Positions 23,559 through 32,847 of a DNA stretch of 64,000 bases are shown here, one piece after another. Origin of the DNA: Flavisolibacter tropicus (GTDB lineage Bacteria > Bacteroidota > Bacteroidia > Chitinophagales > Chitinophagaceae); NCBI RefSeq assembly GCF_001644645.1, contig NZ_CP011390.1, positions 2,221,001 to 2,285,000 of the forward strand, given 5' to 3'. The position numbers and the translations under genes were made by a program. Numbering within the stretch: position 1 is the stretch's first letter; the number at the start of each line of letters is the position of its first letter. A model generated the notes under the pieces. That model saw nothing but the letters and a program-made list of their open reading frames with translations. It had not been told where the DNA came from and did no database searches.

Positions 23559-24650
23559 TTACTTTGGAGCCTTCTTATACAGGTAGATAGCTACAAATAT
23601 GAAGATGAAATTGGGTATCCATGCCGCAATAAAAGGAGGCAGGTTTCCCTTTGTAGAAAAAACAGTAGAAAAGCGATCCAGGATAATAAATATGGCCGCC
23701 GTAACAATACCAATTGCCAAATGCACCCCACTACCACCGCGGGTTTTACGACCAGCTATTATAGCTCCAATAATGGTTAATAATAATACAGATACGGGGG
23801 TGGCCGTTCGGCGGTAGCGCTCTACACGCAGGGTGTTTAATCCTTCTGTACCACGCAACTCTTCCATTTGTATGTTTTTAACCAATGCCGGCGTGCTCAG
23901 CTTATCTTTTAAGTAGGAGTCTTTATGCAGATCGTCTGGAGTAAAATTGAGGTTAATCGCCATGCTATCCATTTGGCGAATCTGTTCCCGGCTGCTATCC
24001 AAGTCACGTACCGTTACATTCGTTAGTTTCCATATTTTCTTTTTAGCATCCCACCGAATATTATCTGAACGTACATTGTACACCAGACGGTCACCTTTCA
24101 GTCGGTTTAGGAAAAAGCTGGTGCCTATCTTAGTACTGGTATCAAAATACCGCATACCGACATAGGTGTTTAGGTCTGTACGTTTGTAATGCGCCGCGGA
24201 ATAATTCGTTTCGCCTTTTGACGCATCCCCTTTTTCTAAATAGGTAGTTTCAAACTTACTCCGGATCTCATTGGCCTTAGGTATACCATACCGGGCAGCA
24301 AACCAAAGGACTATACCAAAAAATAACCCTCCTACTACATAAGTGGCTAACCAACGGTTATAGGTGATCCCTGTTGCATAAATGGCTATCACTTCAGAGC
24401 GGGAGGCCATGCGGCTGGTAAAAAATATAACGGCAATAAAAACGAACAAAGGATAAAGAATACCCCAGATGTTGGGAATAAAGCCTGCATAATATTGCTT
24501 TAGAATTTCCCAGGTACTCAACCCCGATTTTACAAAGTCGTCCGTCTTTTCACTACTATCTACAGCTACAGCAATAACCGTAAACAGCATCATACAGAAA
24601 ATAAATGTGACCACAAATTGTCGCAGTATGTACCAATCTAGCTTTTTCAT
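23559..24650 (-). CDS. LptF/LptG family permease
   Basis: A 363-residue protein with the LptF/LptG topology. N-terminal helices start at LDWYILRQFVVTFIFCMMLFTVIAVAVD, next FIPNIWGILYPLFVFIAVIFFTSRMASRSEVIAIYATG (coupling helix contacting LptB) and YVVGGLFFGIVLWFAARYGIP. A periplasmic beta-jellyroll spans ~130-270, followed by three C-terminal helices. It exports lipopolysaccharide with LptB and partner permeases. Whether it is LptF or LptG cannot be decided here. The next upstream gene is on the other strand. Confidence 0.88.
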   Translation of the reverse strand: MKKLDWYILRQFVVTFIFCMMLFTVIAVAVDSSEKTDDFVKSGLSTWEILKQYYAGFIPNIWGILYPLFVFIAVIFFTSRMASRSEVIAIYATGITYNRWLATYVVGGLFFGIVLWFAARYGIPKANEIRSKFETTYLEKGDASKGETNYSAAHYKRTDLNTYVGMRYFDTSTKIGTSFFLNRLKGDRLVYNVRSDNIRWDAKKKIWKLTNVTVRDLDSSREQIRQMDSMAINLNFTPDDLHKDSYLKDKLSTPALVKNIQMEELRGTEGLNTLRVERYRRTATPVSVLLLTIIGAIIAGRKTRGGSGVHLAIGIVTAAIFIILDRFSTVFSTKGNLPPFIAAWIPNFIFIFVAIYLYKKAPK

Positions 24651-25022
24651 CTTGCCGTCGCGAAGTACGGAATTTCTTTGTTATGGTTTTTAAAAAGCCC
24701 TGACAAGAAAGTTTCGGGTTTCAAGTAACAGATTTCCAAGGGTGTAATTCAGCTTTTCCCTGTATCTTTTTTAGCCCCGATGACCAAGCCTGTTCAAAGG
24801 GAGTTTAAAGAACTATAAACCAGCAGCTAAGAGTGATTTGGGATTAAGCTTGAGAAAAGAACAATTGCAGCCGTTCGCTATTTAATGAAAGTCAAGACTC
24901 ACAATACAAGCTTTTGGTTGTGGCGTTTTATGGCAGACTTTCTTGACCAGGTAAGACACAGGAGTCCTTTTATCCTTTGCAGGGGTTTTGCTGTGCCCAC
25001 CTTCGACCCTTCTTCGAAAATG

Positions 25023-25084
25023 CTTCGGGATTTCTTCGGGGCGCTTCGAAGAAGACTCGAACAATACCCGAAGAAATCCCGAAG
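25023..25084. repeat. REP-like inverted repeat
   Basis: Arms 25023-25040 (CTTCGGGATTTCTTCGGG) and 25067-25084 (CCCGAAGAAATCCCGAAG) are a perfect 18-bp inverted repeat around a 26-base loop that itself contains the palindrome CTTCGAAG. The TTCGGG words repeat within each arm, as in REP-type extragenic palindromes. Confidence 0.75.
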
Positions 25085-25393
25085 CCGTCACGGAGATAAG
25101 TCTAGGAAAAGGTTATACTGTAGGATTCTAACAGGATGCTTTACGCTACAGTTGTAAGGTAAATAATTATGCTGGCTGCTGTTTGGAGCAGACTGTGTCA
25201 GCTAGTATAAAGCACCTATAGGCGTCAGAGATAGGCTTTCGCTTATAGCTATCGTTTATTAGCGCCAATCCTGCTGGCTCCTGACTATAGTTTTGAATCA
25301 AATGCCAGGCATCTTGCTTTTTCCAACAAGTAATAGCCGCTTTTCTGCAAGAAAAATTTTAATCCAACCCCTCTCAAACTCTTTTGGACAAGC

Positions 25394-25401
25394 TATCTTC
25401 G
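25394..25401 (+). promoter_or_regulatory. Candidate -7 element of trpS
   Basis: TATCTTCG matches TAnnTTTG at 7 of 8 positions and ends 7 bases before the trpS ATG, implying a leaderless or nearly leaderless transcript. No TTTG at the 19-base spacing is seen. Confidence 0.35.
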
Positions 25402-25408
25402 CCCCCTT

Positions 25409-26410
25409 ATGCCACAACACAAGGAAATCGTAGTAAGCGGTATCAGACCTACCGGCTTTTTACATTTGGGAAACTACTTTGGAGCCATACGTAATTATAT
25501 ACGTATGCAGGAAGATTTTGATTGCTATTTTTTTGTAGCCGATTGGCATTCCCTGACTACACACCCCGATACCAGAGAGTTACAGGATAGTGTGCTGCGC
25601 GTATTGGCTGAAAATATTGCTGCTGGCTTAGACCCCGAAAAGGCTTGCCTGTACGTACAAAGCACTGTGCCAGAGATCGCTGAACTTTACCTACACATAA
25701 ACATGATGGCCTATAAAGGTGAGCTGGAAAAAACAGCCACTTTTAAAGAAAAAGTGCGCCAACATCCGGATAACGTTAATGCCGGCTTGCTGACCTACCC
25801 TGTTCTGATGGCTACAGACATCATTATTCACCGGGCGAAATATGTACCTGTTGGAAAAGACCAGGAACAACACCTGGAAATGACCCGCAACTTTGCCCAG
25901 CGTTTCAATCACCGTTATGGTGAACTATTTCCAGAACCACAGGCCTTTAACTTTGGTGCCGAACTGGTAAAAGTACCTAGCCTGGACGGTGCCGGTAAAA
26001 TGAGTAAAAGCGAGAACCAGATGGCTACTCTTTACCTAGCCGATGACGACGACATGATCCGCAAGAAGGTAATGAAGGCTAAAACGGATAGTGGCCCTAC
26101 AGAGCCCAATAGCGAAATGCCTGATTATATTCAGAACCTGTTTCAGCTAATGAGTTTTGTAAGCGAAGAGAGCACAATCCAGAAGTTCCGTGACGACTTT
26201 AATGGTGCTAATATTCGCTATGGCGATATGAAAAAGCAGTTGGCAGAAGATATGGTGAAGTTTATTTCGCCTATCCGTGCAAAAGCAGAAGGCATCTATA
26301 ACGACCGTGCTTATTTAAAGCAAGTAATTGAAAAAGGTGCTGAAAAAGCCAGGGTGAGCGCCAAGGCAACCATTGAAAAAGTAAGAGAATTGGTAGGGCT
26401 GAACTATTAA
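25409..26410 (+). CDS. trpS: Tryptophan--tRNA ligase
   Basis: A 333-residue class I aminoacyl-tRNA synthetase that charges tRNA-Trp. It has SGIRPTGFLHLGNYFGAIRN (HIGH motif as HLGN), FFVADWHSL, the dimer-interface MAYKGELEKTATFKEK segment, VPVGKDQEQHLEMTRNFAQRFN, and GAGKMSKSE (KMSKS loop) near residue 200. Length and motif spacing are normal for bacterial TrpRS. It is followed after 69 bases by a deoxynucleoside kinase on the same strand. Confidence 0.97.
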   Translation: MPQHKEIVVSGIRPTGFLHLGNYFGAIRNYIRMQEDFDCYFFVADWHSLTTHPDTRELQDSVLRVLAENIAAGLDPEKACLYVQSTVPEIAELYLHINMMAYKGELEKTATFKEKVRQHPDNVNAGLLTYPVLMATDIIIHRAKYVPVGKDQEQHLEMTRNFAQRFNHRYGELFPEPQAFNFGAELVKVPSLDGAGKMSKSENQMATLYLADDDDMIRKKVMKAKTDSGPTEPNSEMPDYIQNLFQLMSFVSEESTIQKFRDDFNGANIRYGDMKKQLAEDMVKFISPIRAKAEGIYNDRAYLKQVIEKGAEKARVSAKATIEKVRELVGLNY

Positions 26411-26479
26411 GCCTTACGCTGGGAATCTGATAATATCCTAAATTTAAACACTAAAAATCCAACCCCTGTGGGGGCTGTT

Positions 26480-27112
26480 ATGAAGAATAATAAACCAAAA
26501 CACATTGCTATAGCTGGTAATATCGGCGCTGGCAAAACCACGTTAACAGAGTTATTAGCCAAGCACTATAAATGGATACCTCAGTTTGAGGACGTAGAAC
26601 ACAATCCTTACCTGAACGACTTTTATGAGGACATGCCCCGTTGGAGCTTTCAGCTACAGATTTACTTCTTAAATAGCCGCTTACGCCAATTACAGGATAT
26701 TGCCAGCGGTACGGAGACTGTTATTCAAGACCGCACAATATATGAGGATGCGCACATCTTTGCTCCTAACCTGCATGAGATGAACCTGATGACGCAGCGT
26801 GACTTTGATAACTATTTTGTGTTTTTTGAAACGCTGAAGAAGATGGTACAGCCACCGGATTTATTGATCTACTTGCAAGCTTCTGTACCTACCCTTGTAG
26901 GCCAGATTCAGAAAAGAGGCCGTGAATATGAAGAAAATATACGCCTGGATTACCTGAAGCGCCTGAATGAATATTACAATAAATGGATAGATGGCTATAC
27001 CGAAGGCCCGCTATTAATTATTAATGTAGACGAGAACAAGTTTGGTGAGCGAGAAGAAGATTTTGGAAAGATCATCTCTAAGATCGATGCACAGCTTTAT
27101 GGTTTATTCTAA
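26480..27112 (+). CDS. Deoxynucleoside kinase
   Basis: A 210-residue P-loop kinase of the dNK/dGK-dCK family, phosphorylating deoxynucleosides for salvage. Motifs are HIAIAGNIGAGKTTLTELLA (P-loop), FEDVEHNPYLNDFYEDMPRWSFQLQIYFL (substrate pocket), VIQDRTIYEDAHIFA (DR[ST] motif) and a lid region QKRGREYEENIRLDYL. I choose ATG 26480 (MKNNKPKHIAIAG), the usual start distance from the P-loop; an in-frame GTG at 26468 is the alternative. A strong terminator follows. Confidence 0.92.
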   Translation: MKNNKPKHIAIAGNIGAGKTTLTELLAKHYKWIPQFEDVEHNPYLNDFYEDMPRWSFQLQIYFLNSRLRQLQDIASGTETVIQDRTIYEDAHIFAPNLHEMNLMTQRDFDNYFVFFETLKKMVQPPDLLIYLQASVPTLVGQIQKRGREYEENIRLDYLKRLNEYYNKWIDGYTEGPLLIINVDENKFGEREEDFGKIISKIDAQLYGLF

Positions 27113-27127
27113 ACAGTAACATGCTTT

Positions 27128-27170
27128 ATAAAAGAAAACCGCTTCTCAAACAGAAGCGGTTTTCTTTTAT
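27128..27170. terminator. Terminator after the deoxynucleoside kinase gene
   Basis: A perfect 19-bp stem (ATAAAAGAAAACCGCTTCT / AGAAGCGGTTTTCTTTTAT) with a 5-base loop, 15 bases after the stop, ending in T-rich sequence. Confidence 0.9.
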
Positions 27171-27276
27171 AAGTTGATCAATTCCTTTTTCTCTTTATCC
27201 CCCTTTCAATTAGCAGGAAATAATCAAAATTGGATTTCGATAGCTTAATTTTTCAAATTTGCTAAACAGAAAGCTA

Positions 27277-27884
27277 TTATGGGTACGCAGCGTAAGGTGC
27301 TGTTTCTGCCAGTAGCTTATTGATTTTATCTAACCATTCCGTCTGCAGCTTGCGCTTGCGGCTGTGATCAGTTTCGCCATCATAAGCCTTCTGCATAGCT
27401 TCTTTACCTTCTACAATATTGTTATAAATCTTACCAATATCACGTTGGTAATTCAAACGGTCCAGCTTATAAGTTGATAAAGCCAGGTTTAGCTTACGGG
27501 CATAGATCTCGGTAATATCAAAATGCGCTTGCTCATGGGCCAGTATATAATCTGTTCTTAAAGAACCCAAGAGTTGGGCTTAGAAAAGGTACAGGTGATC
27601 TGGTAAACCAGCTTGCCATCCAAAATCTGGTAAGAAATGCCTAGAGAGGTATTGGTAGAGGCCACAGCATCTGTATTTTGTTTAATGCCTCCCTGGAAAT
27701 CGTCCCAAGATAAAAGGCGCTCCTGTTGCCAAGGAATATATTCTGCTGTTTCTTCTTTTGAATGCACAGGACTGGCAACAGGAGCAGCACTTACTGGAGT
27801 TATTGGTTTTTTCACAGGTGCAGCTATTCCAAATAGGGTAGCAGCAAATATCATTAGAATAGGAAACTGGTACAGGTTAAGCAT
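27277..27884 (-). pseudogene. DUF922 secreted putative zinc protease, frame disrupted
   Basis: 27558-27884 encodes a signal-like N-terminus (LYQFPILMIFAATLFGIAAP), a Pro/Ala-rich stretch and RLLSWDDFQGGIKQNTDAVASTN up to TFSKPNSW. The frame then stops. 27277-27570 continues with GSLRTDYILAHEQAHFDITEIYARKL, carrying the HExxH-like HEQAH zinc site of DUF922 (PF06037). One extra G at plus-strand CCC 27566-27568 joins the halves as ...PNSWGSLRTDY..., giving ~202 residues, so a single-base loss or undercall explains the break. No independent start precedes the second part except TTG. Confidence 0.8.
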
Positions 27885-28005
27885 ATACTCTTCAATAACG
27901 GTATTGGATGTTGAAAATTATCGCTGCTTTAATAGCTGATCGTTAATGTTTTTCTAAAGCTGATCAGCAACTAAAGCAATGAATATTAACTACTTAAAAA
28001 TAAAA

Positions 28006-28033
28006 ACTCCTCTGCTATTTTTAGCAGAGGAGT
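28006..28033 (-). terminator. Terminator of pckA
   Basis: A 12-bp perfect stem (ACTCCTCTGCTA / TAGCAGAGGAGT) with loop TTTT; on the minus strand it is followed by TTTTTATTTTTAAG. About 30 bases past the pckA stop. Confidence 0.85.
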
Positions 28034-28064
28034 CGATAAAATGAAGAGTATAATCGGTGAACGA

Positions 28065-29669
28065 CTATGCTTTGGGGGCAGCAGCTAAAATCTCAGCAGA
28101 TACACCAGTAGCATACTTCTCGAAATTCTTTACAAACAAGCCAGCAAGGTATTTAGCCTTCTCATCATAAGCCGCTTGATCAGCCCATGTATTGCGTGGC
28201 GTCAATACTTCTGTTGGCACGCCAGGTACTGCTGTAGGAATAGCCATACCAAAGATTGGATCTGTAGTGGTTTCTACATTATCCAGTTGGCCATCTAAAG
28301 CTGCTGTAATCATAGAACGAGTATAAGACAGCTTCATACGATTACCTACACCATAAGGACCGCCAGTCCAGCCGGTATTGATAAGCCATACGTTTACATC
28401 ATGTTGCTGCATTTTCTGACCCAGCATTTCTGCGTATTTACCAGGATGCAGAGGTAGGAATGGAGCACCAAAGCAAGCACTGAATGTAGGCTTAGGTTCA
28501 GTTACACCTGCTTCTGTACCAGCTACCTTAGCTGTATAACCAGAGATGAATTGGTACATGGCCTGTCCTGGAGTCAACTTAGAAATAGGAGGCAATACAC
28601 CAAAGGCATCGCAAGTAAGGAAGAAGATATTTTTAGGAATACCACCAATAGAAGGTTCTTGTGCGTTAGAGATAAAATCCAACGGATAAGAAACGCGGGT
28701 ATTTTCTGTAATAGTACTGTCGTCAAAATTGATCTGGTTAGTACCAGGGAAGAACTGAACGTTTTCTACAATGGCACCCGGACGGATAGCATGGAAGATT
28801 TCTGGCTCTTTCTCTTCCGTTAAACCAATCAATTTAGCATAACAGCCGCCTTCAAAATTGAAGATACCATCAGCTGTCCAACCGTGCTCGTCGTCACCAA
28901 TCAGTTTGCGATTAGGATCAGCACTTAAAGTAGTTTTACCAGTACCGCTTAATCCAAAGAAAATAGCAGTATCACCATCTTCACCCATGTTGGCTGAGCA
29001 GTGCATGCTCAATACGTTTTTCTCGTGTGGAAGAATATAGTTCAGGATGGTAAAAATGCCTTTCTTGGTTTCACCTGTATAGGCAGATCCAGCAATTAAA
29101 ATGGTTTTATGCTTAAAGCTTACTACAGCTGCATTGTGCTGCCGTGTACCGCATTCAGTTGGGTCTAAATGCAATCCAGGTGCTGATAACACTTGCCACT
29201 CAGGTTTGAAGTTTTCCAACTCTTCTTCTTCTGGGCGCAAGAACATGTTATAGGCAAACAGGTTGGTCCAAGGCTTTTCAGTTACCACCCGGATATTTAA
29301 ACGATAACGAGGATCTGCACATGCAAAGCAATCACGTACCCAGATCTCTGGCTGCTCATTTAAATAATCAAGGATTTTCTTTTGAATAATGTGAAAATAC
29401 TTTTCTTCAATGGGAATGTTGAAGTTGTTCCAATGTACGGAGTTTTCAGTGGTCTCGTCTTTTACAGTGAATTTGTCGTTTGGAGAACGGCCTGTAAACT
29501 CACCGGTCCTGATAGCCAACGCGCCGGTGTCTGTCAAAACACCTTCGCCTAAACGCAAAGTGTCTTGAATTAATTCCTCTGGTGTGGATTGATAGTGTAT
29601 GCTTTCTGTATTCCTTAATCCAATCTGCACGAGGTTCCCTGTAGGGATAGAAATTGTTGGTACTGACAT
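28065..29669 (-). CDS. pckA: Phosphoenolpyruvate carboxykinase (ATP)
   Basis: A 534-residue ATP-type PEPCK, converting oxaloacetate to phosphoenolpyruvate in gluconeogenesis. Motifs are RTGEFTGRSPNDKFTV, ILIAGSAYTGETKKGIFT, the P-loop FFGLSGTGKTTLSADP, IGDDEHGWTADGIFNFEGGCYAK (metal and substrate site) and TAKVAGTEAGVTEPKPTFS. I choose ATG 29669 (MSVPTISIPTGN); the frame extends to 29699 but adds only an unusual MQPNFKRLLF leader. A perfect TAnnTTTG element lies just upstream. Confidence 0.96.
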   Translation of the reverse strand: MSVPTISIPTGNLVQIGLRNTESIHYQSTPEELIQDTLRLGEGVLTDTGALAIRTGEFTGRSPNDKFTVKDETTENSVHWNNFNIPIEEKYFHIIQKKILDYLNEQPEIWVRDCFACADPRYRLNIRVVTEKPWTNLFAYNMFLRPEEEELENFKPEWQVLSAPGLHLDPTECGTRQHNAAVVSFKHKTILIAGSAYTGETKKGIFTILNYILPHEKNVLSMHCSANMGEDGDTAIFFGLSGTGKTTLSADPNRKLIGDDEHGWTADGIFNFEGGCYAKLIGLTEEKEPEIFHAIRPGAIVENVQFFPGTNQINFDDSTITENTRVSYPLDFISNAQEPSIGGIPKNIFFLTCDAFGVLPPISKLTPGQAMYQFISGYTAKVAGTEAGVTEPKPTFSACFGAPFLPLHPGKYAEMLGQKMQQHDVNVWLINTGWTGGPYGVGNRMKLSYTRSMITAALDGQLDNVETTTDPIFGMAIPTAVPGVPTEVLTPRNTWADQAAYDEKAKYLAGLFVKNFEKYATGVSAEILAAAPKA

Positions 29670-29696
29670 AAAAAGCAATCGTTTAAAATTAGGCTG

Positions 29697-29704
29697 CAAA
29701 GTTA
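29697..29704 (-). promoter_or_regulatory. -7 element of pckA
   Basis: Minus strand TAACTTTG is a perfect TAnnTTTG, 27 bases before the ATG at 29669. No TTTG at the usual 19-base spacing is present, so activation may depend on a regulator. Confidence 0.5.
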
Positions 29705-30289
29705 CAGCAATAAAGGAAATGGTATTTTAGCTAGTGTGTTTAATACACATTGTTTTGAAATCAAGTATCAGCGCATGTTTCTAAAATAATCATACCAAGT
29801 TTTAACACGTTAAATTCTCTACTAGTATAGTAGGGAATCGTGAAATTTTTCCTGCTTTTTCTATAACGTCTCAACCATATAAAACGTATACAAACCTTTA
29901 ATCAAAGCTTTGTTTAACTTAAAGAAACACTCCGTTTATTAAATTACACCCCTTCTTAATTATTTCCTACTATCGGTTAAACTATTATCAACCATAACAA
30001 CTATACATATCATATATAGTATGTACTAGAATAAAGACAAGTTGTAGATAAGAGAGATATTGAAGAAATTGCCAGTTAAAAGTAGCCATGGGCCACCATT
30101 TTAGTAGTCAATTTCTTACCACTCCCCGTTTGTTAATAATCCAAAATAACCATGCAGTTTATAATTCACCAATTTGATTATAGGAAACTTTTACTGTTAC
30201 CGGCCAAATGTTAAATACTAAACTTCAACCTAAAGCTGTATCACCACCATTATAAAATTGTTTACTTTGCTGACTTACAATTTTTCATC
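29705..30289. other. AT-rich intergenic region between pckA and pepP
   Basis: About 585 bases without a plausible gene on either strand. It contains a TTGGTATGATTATTTTA word on the minus strand (29782-29798) resembling the stress-gene motif, a local palindrome around ATATCATATATAGTATG (30006-30022), and TTACTTTG at 30262-30269, a 7-of-8 match to TAnnTTTG 20 bases before pepP. The length suggests substantial regulation of pckA. Confidence 0.5.
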
Positions 30290-31579
30290 ATGAAACATCT
30301 TCCTATAAACTCGGAGTTATTTAAGACGAACAGACAACGGTTTGTTGAACGTATGAAGCCAAATAGCATAGCCATTTTCGTAAGCAACGACGAAGTGCCG
30401 CGCAATGGAGATGCCATCTATACTTTTCAACAAAACAGCGACTTGTATTGGTTAAGTGGTGTTATGCAGGAAGACAGCATGGTCATTTTATTTCCCGACA
30501 ACCCAGATCCTAAATTCCGCGAAGTCTTGGTACTGGTACGCCCCAATGAAATGAAAGAAAAATGGGATGGCAAGCGTCTGCGTCGAGAAGAAGCAACAGC
30601 TATTAGTGGCATTTCTACAATTGTATGGCTAGACAGCCTAGAGGCAGTACTTCAAACCTGGATTCACCTAGCCGACAATATTTATTTAGACACAAATGAA
30701 AACGATCGGAAAGCCAGCCTGGTGCGTACCCGCGACTACCGCTTTGTAGACGAAATGAAGGAGCGCTACCCCCTACACCAATATGAAAGAGCTGCCAAAT
30801 TGATGAAGGAATTGCGCGGCATCAAAACTCCTTATGAAATTGAGGTGGTTAGGAAAGCCATAGAGATTACTGGCAAAACGTTTGACCGCGTTATGAAGTT
30901 TGTGAAACCAGGGGTAATGGAATATGAAGTGGAAGCTGAAATTGTCCATTCTTTCCTTAGCCAGCGGGCAAGTGGCGAAGCCTATGGTAGCATTATTGCC
31001 AGCGGCGACCGCGCCCGTACGCTACACTATGTTAGCAATAACGAAGAGTGTAAAGATGGTGAGTTATTGTTAATGGACTTTGGCGCTTTGTATGGAGGCT
31101 ACGCGGCCGATTTAACACGTACCATCCCAGTAAACGGCAAGTTTACAGAACGTCAAAAAGAGGTGTATAATTCTTGTTTGCACTTGCACAACTATGCTAA
31201 AAGCATTTTGAAACCAGGTATCAGCATCGTTGATTATACCGAGAAAGTGGGAGAAGAAGCCACTAAACAATTCTTGAAAATAGGCTTATTGAAAGAGGAG
31301 GAGGTGAAGAATGAAGATCCAGAAAACAGGGCTTATCGTAAATATTTATATCATGGTATTTCTCACCACCTAGGTATCGATGTACACGACTTAGGCACAC
31401 GCACGGCACCTATTGAGGCCGGCATGTTGTTTACCGTAGAACCAGGTATTTACATTGAAGAAGAAGGCATGGGTATTCGCATTGAAAACAATTTATGGAT
31501 CACAGAGAATGGCAACATTGACCTGTTTGAAGGAATTCCAATTACAGTAGAAGAAATTGAAGCGGTAATGAAGAAATAA
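30290..31579 (+). CDS. pepP: Xaa-Pro aminopeptidase (M24B)
   Basis: A 429-residue metallopeptidase removing N-terminal residues ahead of proline. The N-terminal domain (~1-160) contains FQQNSDLYWLSG and KEKWDGKRLRREEA. The pita-bread domain carries the dinuclear metal ligands: LLMDFGALYGGYAADLTRTIP (two Asp), HGISHHLGIDVHDLG (His), VEPGIYIEEEGMGIRIENN (two Glu). Fully typical for bacterial aminopeptidase P. A terminator follows and the pssA gene begins 69 bases downstream. Confidence 0.95.
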   Translation: MKHLPINSELFKTNRQRFVERMKPNSIAIFVSNDEVPRNGDAIYTFQQNSDLYWLSGVMQEDSMVILFPDNPDPKFREVLVLVRPNEMKEKWDGKRLRREEATAISGISTIVWLDSLEAVLQTWIHLADNIYLDTNENDRKASLVRTRDYRFVDEMKERYPLHQYERAAKLMKELRGIKTPYEIEVVRKAIEITGKTFDRVMKFVKPGVMEYEVEAEIVHSFLSQRASGEAYGSIIASGDRARTLHYVSNNEECKDGELLLMDFGALYGGYAADLTRTIPVNGKFTERQKEVYNSCLHLHNYAKSILKPGISIVDYTEKVGEEATKQFLKIGLLKEEEVKNEDPENRAYRKYLYHGISHHLGIDVHDLGTRTAPIEAGMLFTVEPGIYIEEEGMGIRIENNLWITENGNIDLFEGIPITVEEIEAVMKK

Positions 31580-31580
31580 T

Positions 31581-31609
31581 AAAAAGCCTCTCCTTGTGAG
31601 AGGCTTTTT
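31581..31609 (+). terminator. Terminator after pepP
   Basis: A 12-bp stem AAAAAGCCTCTC / GAGAGGCTTTTT with a 5-base loop, directly after the pepP stop, followed by ATATTTG. Confidence 0.88.
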
Positions 31610-31648
31610 ATATTTGTCACTTTCTAACCAAAGTCCATTATCACGAGC

Positions 31649-32434
31649 ATGAAGCAAATTCCCAATCTCTTTACACTTCTGAACTTGGTGTTTGGCTGTA
31701 TAGCCATCGTAATGATCTTACAAACGGGAGAAACGATAGTTGTAATGGACGATGGTGGTGCTACACAAGTAATGCTGCCAGAAAGAATTACCTGGGGTGC
31801 CTTATTCATTTTTGCAGCTGCCGTAGTTGATTTTCTGGATGGTTTCCTGGCCCGACTGATGAAAGCCCAATCCGCTATGGGAGAACAACTGGACTCTTTA
31901 AGTGATATGGTGAGCTTTGGCGTAGCGCCTAGCATGATCTTATATCAATTACTGCGTATCAGTTTTGCGCAGGAGGAAAATGGACTAGATGTATCGATCG
32001 CTGCCTTATTACCGGCATTTCTTTTCGCAGGTGCGGTTGCCTGGCGCCTGGCCAAGTTTAATATCAGCACTACGCAGAAGTACAATTTTGAAGGTGTACC
32101 CTCTCCTGCTGCTGGTTTAGTAGTAGCCTCATTGCCCCTGATAATTTTATACAACAAGTTCAATATTCAGGCTCTGTTTATTAATAAATGGTTGCTGTAT
32201 GCTACAATCCTGTTATTAGCTTACCTGATGGTAAGCAAGGCTCCCTTTATGGCTTTGAAGTTTAAAGATTACTCATTCAAAAACAACCAGTTAAAGTATT
32301 TGCTGGTAATCATCGGTATTGTTGCAGCCGTTACTTTACAGTGGTTGGCGGTACCAGTTGTTTTTATAGTTTATGCCATTGTATCGCAGGTAACGAAAGA
32401 GCCTAAAACCCTTTCTACACCTTCACATTCCTGA
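31649..32434 (+). CDS. pssA: CDP-diacylglycerol--serine O-phosphatidyltransferase
   Basis: A 261-residue membrane enzyme making phosphatidylserine from CDP-diacylglycerol and serine. The CDP-alcohol phosphatidyltransferase motif is complete: DFLDGFLARLMKAQSAMGEQ followed by LDSLSDMVSFG (D..DG..AR......S..G...DS..D). The N-terminal helix (IPNLFTLLNLVFGCIAIVMIL) precedes the motif and five more helices follow. In this phylum it is the first step to phosphatidylethanolamine. purS follows after 64 bases. Confidence 0.95.
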   Translation: MKQIPNLFTLLNLVFGCIAIVMILQTGETIVVMDDGGATQVMLPERITWGALFIFAAAVVDFLDGFLARLMKAQSAMGEQLDSLSDMVSFGVAPSMILYQLLRISFAQEENGLDVSIAALLPAFLFAGAVAWRLAKFNISTTQKYNFEGVPSPAAGLVVASLPLIILYNKFNIQALFINKWLLYATILLLAYLMVSKAPFMALKFKDYSFKNNQLKYLLVIIGIVAAVTLQWLAVPVVFIVYAIVSQVTKEPKTLSTPSHS

Positions 32435-32473
32435 CAAATCGATTTTCTAGTTTTTCAAACGGCAGGCATTTCT

Positions 32474-32481
32474 TAGGTTTG
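32474..32481 (+). promoter_or_regulatory. -7 element of purS
   Basis: TAGGTTTG is a perfect TAnnTTTG ending 17 bases before the purS ATG; a TTTT lies at the 19-base spacing upstream in place of TTTG. Confidence 0.5.
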
Positions 32482-32498
32482 CGCATAAATTTTCCGCA

Positions 32499-32744
32499 AT
32501 GAAGTTCACAGTACAAGTAAAAGTGATGCCGTTGAAAGAATTGTTAGACCCTCAAGGTAAAGCTGTCATGAGTGGCTTGGCCAATTTGGGCATCAAACAG
32601 GTAGAAGACGTACGCCTGGGTAAGAATATCACTTTACAGGTAGAAGCAGCTTCTGCTGACGAAGCAAAACAAATTGCTGAAGACGCGAGCAAGAAGTTGT
32701 TAGCCAACCCGGTAATGGAATATTTTGAAGTAGCTGTTATCTAA
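32499..32744 (+). CDS. purS: Phosphoribosylformylglycinamidine synthase subunit PurS
   Basis: An 81-residue PurS: FTVQVKVMPLKELLDPQGKAV, then LGIKQVEDVRLGKNITLQVE and an AKQIAEDASKKLLANPVMEYFEV end. PurS bridges PurL and PurQ in the FGAM synthase complex of purine synthesis. Here it stands alone: neither purL nor purQ is in the window, so the complex is encoded from separate loci. Confidence 0.93.
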   Translation: MKFTVQVKVMPLKELLDPQGKAVMSGLANLGIKQVEDVRLGKNITLQVEAASADEAKQIAEDASKKLLANPVMEYFEVAVI

Positions 32745-32847
32745 AAGGTGAATGATCAGTGGTGAATGGCCACTACATTAAAACATAATTCTCAAATTAT
32801 AGAAACGGGAAGTAATTAATTATTCATTATTAATTACTCTTTCTCTT

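Larger units (their letters stand above)
24651..25408. other. 758-base intergenic region with a large palindrome
   Basis: No gene with coding character is visible between the LptF/G gene and trpS. Frames open on both strands around 24885-25157 overlap each other and lack any recognisable motif. The segment contains the 18-bp inverted repeat at 25023-25084 and a more GC-rich stretch from 24950 to 25100. The two flanking genes diverge, so promoters for both must lie within it. Confidence 0.6.

Noticed and set aside
24882..25157. Opposed 69- and 90-codon frames upstream of trpS
   Set aside because: They overlap each other across a palindrome and show no protein-like pattern.
29782..29798. TTGGTATGATTATTTTA upstream of pckA as a regulon member
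   Set aside because: It lies 113 bases from the start and pckA has its own TAnnTTTG element; kept only as a note.
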